Source of the DNA: Zygaena filipendulae
Taxonomy: Eukaryota; Arthropoda; Insecta; Lepidoptera; Zygaenidae
Direction of reading: 5' to 3'
DNA: 64,000 bases
NCBI GenBank assembly: GCA_907165275.2
Contig: OU015652.1
Location: forward strand, 13,345,001-13,409,000
In this document: in pieces, positions 11,501 through 23,500 of the stretch
Layout of the letters: each line of letters starts with the position of its first letter
Position numbering within the stretch: the first letter of the stretch is position 1
The notes under the pieces: generated by a model
What the model was told of the DNA's origin: nothing
Database searches by the model: none
What the model saw: only the letters and a program-made list of their open reading frames with translations
Position numbers and translations under genes: made by a program

Positions 11501-14500
11501 TGATATTAGTGATGTTAGTTCGTCGGCGAACTGACGGCTTTCGTCTCCAGGGCAGACAGCCTCATCATGTGTGACTAACACCAGGTCGATGACATCTGTT
11601 TTTGCATCATCTTTTTTGTCGCTGCGTTCTTGTAATTATTTCCATGCCTTCGGCGGTATCTCTGCTATTAGATAGATGCGTGCCGAGATGTGACCCTTCA
11701 CTGCTATTGTTGTTTTTTGTGTGGTCCCAAGTAATTGCTGTAATTTGTTATTATAATAGTATCCCATTTTTGGTTCCACTTTGGGGGTCTGCAGTTAAAG
11801 TTTGTTAACCGATTCCTTCAAGCGTGTCGGTGTAGATACCAAAATTTATTTTCGATGTCATTCATTGCTCAAGACATCGGATATCTTAAAGTACCGGTGC
11901 CTTCCTTTTATTAATACACAATATAAATACATCTCAAAATATTCTCCATAGCTATATTTCTATTCTAGATGATAATTTCTTTTTCTTTCTGTAGTTATCT
12001 GTGTCATCGATATTGTGAATATATTACTCCACATATTTGACCGGTCAACGCTATTTAGAGGTATTCAAAGTTCAAGCTATAGCGTGGAGGTCATCGGCTG
12101 AACCGACACGGATGTGGGCGACGCTCCTAAATTCAATTTCCTTTTAATCATATCGCCTCGATATTGTAAAAGTCTCGTTAACAAGTCAACGTGGTGATTC
12201 ATTTTGTAATCATCACACAAATTCCTTGAAACCCATCGAGAGAGTTACTTATGTTCTAAAAGAAAGTCGTGAAAGAAACGAGAAAGGATTTCTATTGAAT
12301 TCCTTATGATTTCTAGTTGACTCATAATATCCATATCCGAATTTTGGTTAATTATAATTTCATAAATGTCTCGACACAAAGTTTAATTTTGTTTGGTATC
12401 ATTTCAAATTTTAGACTATAATAACTGTCTTGTGTTCTGCAAAATATATAAGGAATTATCTGTTGATAGCTCCTTACCTGAAACACAAGCTTCTAGCATT
12501 TATTTTCACGTAGCTGGCGAGGTCTCGTTAGTAACTACGAAAAGACAAAGTTAATGATTAATTATTATTAGTAAACATAAATAAACTTGTCTGTAGTGTC
12601 TAAAAACAACTTGTTTCTATTTGTTTACTGTCGTTTATCTATTGCTTATCTATAATGTACGTCATTATCTTTAAATTTTAAAGACACTTAATGTGAACAC
12701 CATTAATTCAGAATGACAAGATTTATATAGAACCCACGAAAAATATACACATGAAATAGATGCTAAGTTTCAAACAAAAAAATGTTTGTTTCATTATAGT
12801 TTTGAAATTTAAAAAAAGACTAGAGATATAACCTTTATAGCCTAAAGGACCCCTTGAAGGCTACGCTGAAAACCAGGGTCACCGTATCCGAGGACAAAGT
12901 TTTGCTGAGCAGATATCGAATTTGGCATCACACGTTGTGATTATAGTTCTTAAAATTGTTATGCGTAGGTAAATTTCATTGTTTCTTATGTCAAAGTAGC
13001 GCCCACTCGAAAAAAACACTGCAACCGGATTGAGTACTCCCTTCTTTTAGAAGTTGTCTAAAAAGAAACCGAACGTTTAACGAGCTAGTGTGACATTAAC
13101 ACACGTCTTAATTACTCGACCAACTTAAAACTTAACCAGTTGCTTGGCCTGATGCACGCACTGCCGTGCGTAGATATAATATAATAAAAATTATCACAAG
13201 AAAATTAATTAATGTTATGTTTTGTATATTAATGTTATTACAATAATTGACAACAATATTTTGAAACAGCGACTGCAAATGTCAAATTACCTATGACGTA
13301 AGTAGGATATTAATTTCGTGATCTGTCATCTGGGCCCTTATTCTCTATGACCAACAACATTCCTTGCCCATAACGCGCGTCCTAAAAACACAATTCCGAC
13401 CGCTCCAGATGCCAAAATATTAGAAATTAGTAGGTATTCCGTATACCATAACACACGTTATAGATGTATTTTTTGAAGTGAAACTTCTTTGATCGCGAGG
13501 GAAAAACAATTTTTGTGGCGTCTTATCTTATCACGGCGTGTTGGTCATTGTTAGGCTGTTAAAGGTAAACGCAGTGCTAACTTTAAATTTTAAGACTTAT
13601 ATCTTTATCTACCTCAGAGTGGACGTCGAACAAACTTCTAAACACGCTTCTCTGCCACCAACCTAGAGTGGGCCCAGAAACTTATGTCTTATGTCTCTTT
13701 TAGATAGGGTACAATACAAACTAGAAACTTCATGTTTGTATTATATTTGGTCTATTCTTTATATTGTACTAGCTGTCACACACGCTGGAATCTCGGAATC
13801 CGCTGGGAAACTCCGGTATAAAAATGTGTTGTGTATTAATCTCCATTTTTAATACCATGTGAAGAAATGAAAAACAATACCACAAATACCTGAAAATATT
13901 GTATGAATTAATTTTATTAATTAAACGAAATCAGTGGTTAGTTTCGATAAAATAAAAGGTGAAGAAATACCAATTTCTATATACCAATTTCTATGGATTT
14001 GTCTTAGTAGCGTGCGTATGGACGGCGATTAGTGTGCAGCCCTAGTATTAATAATTTTCCGCGTGCGATATCGTCCCATACCTTTAAAACTTATGACACA
14101 TTTTTGCTTTTTTTAACCGCCAATGAGAAAATTGCGACCAGTGATCCCGGATTGTCGATGAGCTTTTTGATAGTAAATTGATACGTATATGTATGTAACG
14201 TAATAAAAATATGGATTTTACATTGTTTGTATCGATCAGTGGTTCTGCGGTGACCCTAAGGGAGGCCGTGAACGATGCGCGCGCGCAGTGGGTGGGTGGG
14301 TGTCAATGATTTACACAAACTCGTCTACGAACGGCTCATTCATATTTATTAAAGCACTGGAGTTCTTTTTTTCTCTCTGTGAATCAATATTTAATCTTCA
14401 ACGTATGACGTATGTGACACTTCAGTATGCACGCTTCGATTTGCATACAAAAAAGAGCTAGAGAAATATACCCCATTGGTTTTCTTTTTGGTTAACAAAT

Positions 14501-17500
14501 GAAATATTGTTTTTGTAAGGCGTATTTGTAATAAACTCGGTTAGCTTTTGCTCTGCGTCCAACAAATTATGTGTTTTGCTCGGAGCAGATATTATCTACA
14601 CATAATATAAACTAGAGGAGTGTCTGTGTAGATTGTAGATATTTAAGAGAAAATCATTTCTACAGCTAGAGTTAGCAGTCTAAAACAATTATTTTTGTAA
14701 TATCTGCTGTTCGTCGATCAGTTTGTTTTTATGTTTGTAGGTGAGACTGTACGCAATTGAACAGGGTTCTCGTTTCTTATAGTCTGCATTTAATGCCTTG
14801 ATTATACCTTTACTTCATCAGTTTAGGATTTTTGACACAAAAGACAGACACAGTCTGGCAGCATGCAAGTGGTTGGCAAACTTGACTGTTACGCCAGGTG
14901 TTGCGGGTTCGATTCCCGTATCTAGGTAATAAATTACTTATGAATAAAATTATACTCATGAGTAGGTAGGTATTAATCAGTTACATAGTAGTAACTAATT
15001 AACTATAGTGCAAGCTCTGCTGAATTTGGAACCAAGTGGCGCTTTTTGAGACGATGTCCAAGAAATCATTTATTAAAATAGGTAATTTATTATTATTAAA
15101 ATTCTTCTAGACAAATACCTATTTAAAGCCACTCAGGTTTGATAATAAACTTTTACTTTTTTCCACATTCACTTTGCTGTTTCTAGATACACAATTGTAT
15201 TTATTTCACATCAATGTTTAATGAGTACCTACGTCACTAAACTAGGACGCGTTCACACCGAATGCGTAAATCATTTTTAATATAACATAATTAAGCGTTT
15301 CAGTATTAGAAAATTAAAATAAGTAAGCTATTAATATGCAGAAACCATTAAACGCTGCACGCTGCGGCGCGTCGTCGGGAGGTTTCGTATTAAACCCTTA
15401 TCTTGGCGATGATTTACAAGGGCGGGCTCGGGTTTATGGCCCTATAAATGTGGTTTGAAATTGATACATCTAGTTGCGCCTGCGCCGACAAAGCGGTCTC
15501 GCTCGTTGACGCCATTCTGTTCCATTTCGCTTACATTGCCGATTAACGAGCGTCCTGTACAGTACCTATACATAGTATGTACTACCTATTCGCGGAGTCC
15601 TGCAACTATACACGGAGCACGAATTTTTTCGCTCTCGTCCTTTCGATATCAAGCGTTTTTTTTTTGTATGGAAAATGAACAACGCCATCTATCCAGTGTA
15701 AACCTATCTGGACCTATGGCTTTCAAATTTGGGGAGTTGCCAGCAATAGTAACAGATTGTGCTTGTAGCGTGTGCAAAACGCTATACTGCGGGCCATTGC
15801 GAACGCTCCTCTCTTCTCTACAAATAAAGAGATCCATGAGTATCTGGGTGTTCCCTTCGTTGATGATGAAATCACGCGCCAAAGGGGGCGTTACATAAAG
15901 CGTTTAGCCATACATCCCAACCGCCTGATTGATGAGCTTCTTCATCCGCCAAATAAAATAAATAGGCTTAAAAGGAATCAAATACTGTAAATAAACAGGA
16001 CATTGGTTCTGTTTAACAATTTTCTGATATTACCTGTGCACACAAAACATTCGATTATAGTCTGGCGACTGATTGCGAATATAAAGAAGGGAAAAATAAA
16101 ATCTATCCAGTGTCTTTCTTTTTCCATACAAAAAAACCTCTTTGACGTTACGACGATATCGACAGACGAGAGCGAACAAATTCGTGCTCCCCCTACAGTT
16201 TCTATTTCACCCTACACAAGGCGGGGCCCGTGAAGAGCAAGAGAGAAAGCGCATTTTTTCATAGTTACTAATAAAAGCGAATTTCTGATGACTATTTTGA
16301 TTTTTTATGCGTATAGTTTTTAATTTGATCTACGTACGTATAATTGCCAGGTTTTTTATGTGCATTGTGTTTTGATTAAACGTGTTAATTAGTCATTTAA
16401 AACCAATTAGTTGATAATGACCAATTTTTGCGTTGGTATAAATAAATACCCACTCAACTGATGATACTTCTTTTTAATCGAATTATTGACATATAATTAT
16501 CCTAATAGGTATTGAACCCTGAGGTTATACATCGCAATAACTTCCCGTGTGCACTTACATTAAATAGGTCCCGAGGGAATTTCACACACCACTTGTCAAT
16601 AATATTTCAATTGCTCCTAGTTACGTTAACCGTACCAGACAGCACCGGTACCTAGTTTAGTTGGTTAGTCAACCAGCAACCTGCTTGCTATGCCGGGTGC
16701 CGCGGGTTCCTTTCCCGAGTCAGGGTAAATATTCATTCGTACTAATAGGCTATTTGACTAATTTTTTTTCTAAATTCTATTTAGTCCGTCATTTAGATAA
16801 TAAAAAGCAATGAACGCGTATTTTTTGCTTTTTCAAATTAATGGAAATATACCTGCAGGATAAAGCGCATTAAAGTATGGGAGTGGGAGCTCGTAACGTC
16901 ATACGCAGCCAAAAACCGCGCCTGCTTGTGACGTCACGCGACATTTCAACTTAACGTATAGCTCCGTTATTTTTTGCTTACGTAAAAAAATACGTGTCTA
17001 ATATTTTTTAGGAATCTACACGATGGGCTAAAAATAAAAAAATTGTCAAATAGCATATTAGTATGTATCATAAGTATGTATTTATAAATAAAAGTAGCTT
17101 TATATAATTACATAATAATTTTATTATATCATTTGTCTGGTATCAAACAACAAACTCTGCTTGTTTTGGGACCAGACGTGGCGCCGTGTGATGATTTCCA
17201 TACATGACTTTTATTATATGGACCAGTATTATTACGATATTGGACCACATTTTCAACATAACCAACCTTGAACCACGAGTGAGGGGATCACCGCAGTTCA
17301 CAGACATGGTAACCTCACGCGTCAGTCGGTGAGTCATCGGCGATTTTCTCGTACCTATATCCATTAGGAAACATTGACCTTTTACGTTTCCCAAATTCGA
17401 CTTTTGTGTTCAAATGTTGCGTTTGGTATCATCTACATAAAGGTGCTTTTACACAAGCGACTAAAATGCGCAACTTCCGCTTACTTACCCCACGGCAGCA

Positions 17501-20500
17501 CCAAGCGAGCCTTCAATAAACTAGGATTGCACCACTAGTCTAGCGTCTTTGTTAGCGGGGCATCCCACAGGACATCCTAATCCCACCTAATCAGCCTACA
17601 AAAAAATAAGATGGCGTCACCCGGGGATAATAAAGCAGTCGACTGTCGAGTGAGAAGTCGTTGCAATTTTTGCAGATTAAAATAAGGAACAATCACTTTT
17701 GCAACAAAAGACAAAAGATCTTAACTATAGTATAATTATATCCCCTTGGTATAATTAGATCCTAAGTATGGATCATCCTGAGGTAAATATACAAATACTA
17801 TTTCGGAGTTGTCGAATAACAGACGTTTATAATAATGTTTTACATGTTATTCTTAATACAGAGCGCCATCTGACATTAATAATACCCTAAAAATAATTAA
17901 GACGTTTAGAAGGAAGTGAAAATTTAACTGAAATATCACATTAAACTTCTACATATACATAAATAAGCTATACATAAATATGTGCCAGTGAAGCTATTAT
18001 GAAGCGTATAATAAATGACTCCATATTTGTAAAGTGTTAAACACTAAAAACGTTTTATTGATATCAAATATCAAAGCACACGCCATCAATTTATGCAAAT
18101 GCAAAACTGTCTAACATCAGTATGCGATCGACACATACATATTATGGCAACTGGTCTTTGCATAGTGTTTACCTTAAATGGAATAGAGTGAAGCGAAGCG
18201 AGTAGATGGTTACATGTAGATAATAAATTTTATGAAACTGGTACGATTTGATGGGTGAAAAGTTTCTTGCCAGATACCAGTAGAACTTGCATTCGTTGAC
18301 TTCGTCCATTTGTTAATTTAAAAACTGACACTTTAAACACCAATCACCTAAGCTACAAATCAGTTATTTTAGGAATTGCAGTACCTATGCCAAACTCCAT
18401 ATAAAAAGCTTTTAAATACCTAATAGAGTGTAGTATAAGATTATCTCATATCTGTGCTAATAGTATTTTCGGTCTGTTTCCAGTAGAAAAAGGTACTTTT
18501 TTGTTTTATGAAAGAACTACATTATACTTTGGCGCCCCTTACTACCTACCTACTTGTTAAGTGTCCGGCCTAAAAAACGCATTATGTTATACAGTTTCCG
18601 TGAAAATATAAAACTGGAACTACCTATAACATCCTTTATTTTGGAATGGAAATTATAGTCTAATTCGAACAACGAGTAGGTCCAGTTAGAACAACGAGTA
18701 GGTAAGTACTTGCATTTTGAACGGTCTATATTATATTTCTACTTAACGGTGACACTGTGGATTGTGGTAGGTAAGTATAATAAGATATTCTAAGAAACCA
18801 ATATAACGTAACCTTTAGTGAAATACTGAATTCGAAAATACCTTCCCGTATCACCGATAAATGCTCGTTGAATACATCCTACAGTCCCGGAGCGATTTCT
18901 ATGTGTATTTATTGTAGTTATATATATAGTGCTGGAAGATAAAGTATGTTCGCGTGCTGAGGTTTACGAGGCCTTCGAAGAATCAAGTCAACAATTTAAA
19001 ATAATGACTTATAATTTATACTTGTGTTATTATATATCCGATCTCGAGACAGCGGTGGAACTCCGGCTATATCTTTCGACGCGAATCCGTCGATATAAAA
19101 AGGGTGCATTTTTTACGTGTCTTTTTGTGTTCCTTTTTGATCTCGCTGAAAATTGCGACCTCGGCGCATGCAATAGCGACCTATCAGACGCTTTTATAGG
19201 TTAACTATCTACTTATATACGATAGTAGACTTGTTATTATAATTAAAGATTTTTTTGTTTTTGGACTTTACTCCTTATTGCACAGATTTGCATATACACA
19301 AGGTATGGAAAAATTATAAAGAGTGAAATTTGTAAAGTTATTTTTTTTTATTTGGAATGTCTTTGCGATTGGATGTTCTTGTTGCGTCGGTTTGTTCTGC
19401 TGCCTCTCTCGAGCGACCTCGTAGGCTTATTTAAGTAACATTGTTAGGCTGGGAAGTCACCAGTGGCGAAGGTACTATAGAAGCCGATTCCCACCGGCTT
19501 CCCTTCAGACGCAACATCTCTCTCCGTAATTGAGAACGTTGTCAGGGATACAGGGAAGGACTTTTTATACCGGAATTCCCGCGGAAACTCCGGAACTTAT
19601 CGCAGGTGAAACCGCGGGGAACAGTTAATAGTTTAATAAGTTGAAATTAAAGTAGATTTCCGGCTTCCCTCTCTCAATATTTCACCCTTCGCCACTGGAA
19701 GTCACAGAGTTAGTCGTCCGTAACGAGTGTGTTACTTGTTCCAGTGTACACGGACCAGCCGGTGTCGTCTGCGTCGCCGCCCACCCGCGACAAGATCAAC
19801 GGCGAGGAGAAGGCGCGCTCGCGGCGCCGCGACACCTGGGCAGAGCCGACCACCCCCACGCCGGTGGATGAAGGTAACGACTGTCACAATTTAAAAGTTC
19901 TGCGCCAGACGGACATGATATTGATTCCGGATTCGGCGGCATCGGCAGTCTTAGGACAATCCGATGGTCATGCGTCAAACGTCCCTAAATGACGTCTAAG
20001 ATATGGTTAAGATGATCAAAGGGCACAACAAGTTGCAAAGGTACACTAACTAACTATCTCCAGATGTCGCTAATCGTGTGACACCACAGGCACTAGTTTA
20101 TAAGACGAGCGAAACTCGAACCATGTAGCGTTCCGGTTCTTAGCAGTTTTGGTGCACTAAATTAGGGGGTTGTTTATGGAGATGATCTTTTTCTTTTATG
20201 TACTCCAAATGTATGTGCGCGTAATGTGCGCTGTGAAAATATATTTTGATAGCGTTAATTACTTTAAACTTATGCTATAAAATGCGGAACCAGAAGCAGA
20301 AAAGGAGCTGAAAATTTGTGAAGTGAATATTCTACAGAATTAAAGTGTGCAGAATTTTCTTAGAAGCGAAAAAGGAGCACAGGTCCCTGTTAATTACTCC
20401 CAAGCTCCTCATCTTCGTTTAATTGTGTAAACCAATAAACCAATACCTCGTGTTCACCTGTCTTCATGTGTGGTTGTGTGCGCCGCAGCGTCGGTGGCCG

Positions 20501-23500
20501 TAGGCGTGGGCCGCTCGCCGCTGCTGCAGCAGCAGCACCAGCAGTACGACGAGCAGCTGCGCGATATCGCCGCCTCGCTCACCCGGCCCCGCTCGCGCCG
20601 CGCCCTCCCCCCCACGCTGGAGAGACCCACCAGGCTGCCGCCGCCTAATCGCCTGCCGGTATGATAACTGCACCATTTCTAGATAGTAAACCAACCAACC
20701 AATAAGCCCGACCGCACACACACGATTATGTGGTCTAGTCCCCCGATATGGTTAGAAGTTTGGGCACCCGAAGGCTTATTCTATTGTATGGAGTTGACGT
20801 TTTCGGCGGTGCTAATTTGCAAACCTTATCGGGGAACCAGACACGAAAACCCTCCGTATGCAGTCATAATATATTTATAATGCAGGGTGGAGGTAGTTTT
20901 GATCAAATTTCTTTAAAGATGAGATCGCATCAGGTTACCTACTTACGTAGGTACTCAAATACGTAGACTTTGAGTAATGTATAAAGCTGTGATATGACAA
21001 AACACAGTTAACTGTTAAGAGGATTCAAAGAACTAAAAAAGGCTTTTTCTCAGCTATAGCGATTGTATCGACGTTCTTATTTTGCCTCACAAATCCAGGC
21101 GCGCGGCTCGCCCGATGGCGGCGCCCCGGCTGAAGAAAGCAACTCCAGTTCAGCGAGCGAAGGCAGCGAGCCCACTGATGCTGTGGAGCCCTCGGAGAGT
21201 AGCGAAGGAGGCAGAGTGGAGTTGCCGGCTGAGAGACTGCTGCACGCGAGGGCCGGCTGGCTGCAGCGGCGCGGGCCGGGCGGCGTCTGGTCGCGGCACT
21301 GGTTCGTGCTGCGGGGCGCCGCCTTGCTCTACTTCCGGGACCCGCACGCTGAGCACAGGGGGCTCATGGACGGGGTCATTGACCTGAGCGGCGTGGCCCG
21401 GGTAATCGAGCTGCCAACCTCGGCCTCTACCAACGGATACGCGTTTGAAACTGAGGTATGTTTAATAATGTAATTTAAAATAAAATAAATTTAATAATAT
21501 CTGTTAACCAATTTATTTAATGTTAACTTTTTGTTTTCCAGACATGGGATGGCAAACACATAGTGCTATCGGCGGTAACGGCGGGCATTCGAGCGAATTG
21601 GGTGTCGGCTATCCGTCGCACAGCTGGCTTGCTCGATACAGGACCGTTGTCGCTCATACTGCGCGAGGAAAGCATCGATCAGACATCCGAGTCCTCCACC
21701 TCACCGATAACGCCGGTCACACCCATCAATGGACGAGCACCGTTCTCATCCGACGAAGAGTACAGGACGGCTTCCGAAGGTGGCAGGAGAGATAGCGCTG
21801 ACTGGGGAGATGTAGCACCCCAACCACCTCCCTCTCCTATCTTCAATCGCACACCTATTTCCAAGGTCAAAGATAAAGTTCGCGCCAGAGCATGTCACCA
21901 AATACCGCCTAAAACAGACGCGACTAAAGAGAAAGATGAAATCGACACTACCAAAGATAAAGAACGCATGGCCGAGGACGTCGATGAAAACGAAAAACCA
22001 AACGAACCACGAAAACGTAGCTACATATCGACGATCGACAAACAGTCCATCGAAATAGATGATTTACGCAAACAACTCAAGTTGGCGTTGAGTGATGTTA
22101 AAGCGGCCGAATCTGAACTCGAAAGACTTCGGAAACTCAAGGCTGAAACTGCTGCGAAAGAAAAGAAAATGGAGGAACTGGTAACAGCTTTACAGGATAA
22201 AGAGGACGAATTGTCCCTTAGAACTAAAGAGGCGGAGAGTTTAAACGCCATCAAACATCTTTACAATAAAGATAAAGCTTCTTGGGAATCTAAGTTAACT
22301 GAAACACAGAACTTTTTGAAGGAATCTACAGAACACTGTGAACTGTTGACTAAACAACTGACGTCGGCGCAAGAAACGATCCAACAGTTGCAGCGAGAGT
22401 TGAACGAGCTTAATGAGAAGCTATTGAAAAGTGTCAAAGAAAACGACGGCCTCTATTTGAGGATAAGGGATTTGGAAGGGCGAGTTGTTACTGAATCACC
22501 CATAAAAGAGAAGAGAAAGAGCATTGGTTCTCTAAGTGACCTTACCAATTTCAACCAGGATATGAACCTGGAGGCGTTCGAGAAAAACAGACTTATTGAA
22601 GAGTATGTGGAACTACGACACAGGTTCCTGCGAGCTATCCAAGAGATCAAAGCTATGAAGAAAGAACTTCACGAATCTTACAATATGTACGACGAACTAG
22701 AAATAACAAATATGAAATTAAGGAACGAAATGAAGTTAAGGGAACAATGCAGTAGATCCGAAATAGACTTGTTGGCTGCTCGCGTACAGGACCTGACGCA
22801 GAAACTAACCGCTTCGGACAAGCAAGTGCGCACCTTGAAACACAAGATACAGAAAACAGAATCGAGAGAAAAACGTCGCAGCTTATCCCTTAAAGGTAGA
22901 GAGTCCTTTACTTTAAGCAAAGAGGTCGAGGAGAAACTGATTGAGTTGGAAAATAAAATAACTATGCTAGAAACGGGTGACCCTGCTCCTACGATAAAGT
23001 CCCCTTCAAACAATCCCTCACCGTCTAAAGAAAAAGTAACAAAGACTGACAGCCTCACGGAGAATGAGAAACGACTGAAAAGATTGGCAGCGAGGCTCCG
23101 TAGGAAATCTTTAGATAGCGCAACGAGCTCGGAGCCGATGAAGATGCTAGGGCGACTTAGCTCTTTGGAGACCAAAGTAGCTTCAGCATTAGTAAATCGC
23201 AAAGATGTAACGAACTCCTGCGAGTCGCTAAGTCAGGTGGTCGAATCAGCAGAGAGTCCGCTATCGGTCAGCACTGAAAGTACAGATAACTCTTCGATAG
23301 GTACGCAGTCCCAGAGACATCTCTTAGATAGGCTGCAAAGTCTTGAAAGTGTTGTCATACATTCTAGAGATAAAGTGAACGAGTGTCTTTGCCAAATGAG
23401 TGCGATGAGAGCGGCAAAGTCGAGGAGATCGCCCTCTCCCAGCCTGGAAAAGAAATACAGCATTAAATCGATGGAGAAATGTTTGACGGAAGTCAGTAAA

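Larger units (their letters stand above)
15613..16190. mobile_element. foldback (inverted-repeat) element split by a LINE insertion
   Basis: The outer arms 15613-15680 and 16114-16190 are imperfect inverted repeats. Both read 'ggagcacgaattt.ttcgctctcgt' with a shared 'cgatatc' and 'gtatggaaaa' further in. Removing the 15700-16100 insert and one copy of its duplication leaves a compact palindromic MITE of about 165 bp with no coding capacity. Confidence 0.7.
6053..19744 (+). other. osp: 13.7-kb osp intron
   Basis: The phases of the flanking exons match directly, so no further constitutive exon is required. I see no supported exon inside. It holds a TTTA microsatellite near 8247, GC-rich patches near 8480-8590 and 9110-9190, two SINE-like pieces, a foldback element with an inserted LINE, a MITE copy at 16739, Helitron fragments at 13769 and 19560, and short dispersed repeats. 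Its size and position before the PH exons suggest it could carry enhancers or alternative promoters, but the sequence does not prove that. Confidence 0.7.

Noticed and set aside
14850..14930. Possible tRNA gene
   Set aside because: Only A- and B-box-like segments are present; no full cloverleaf or acceptor stem, and a second degenerate copy exists at 16640, so a SINE is more likely.
17143..17394. 83-codon - strand open frame
   Set aside because: Reads without stops but matches no family I recognise; it may be part of an unlisted repeat, too weak to call.
18929..19204. 91-codon open frame upstream of osp exon c
   Set aside because: No similarity recognised, no phase-compatible splice borders, and exons b and c already join in phase.
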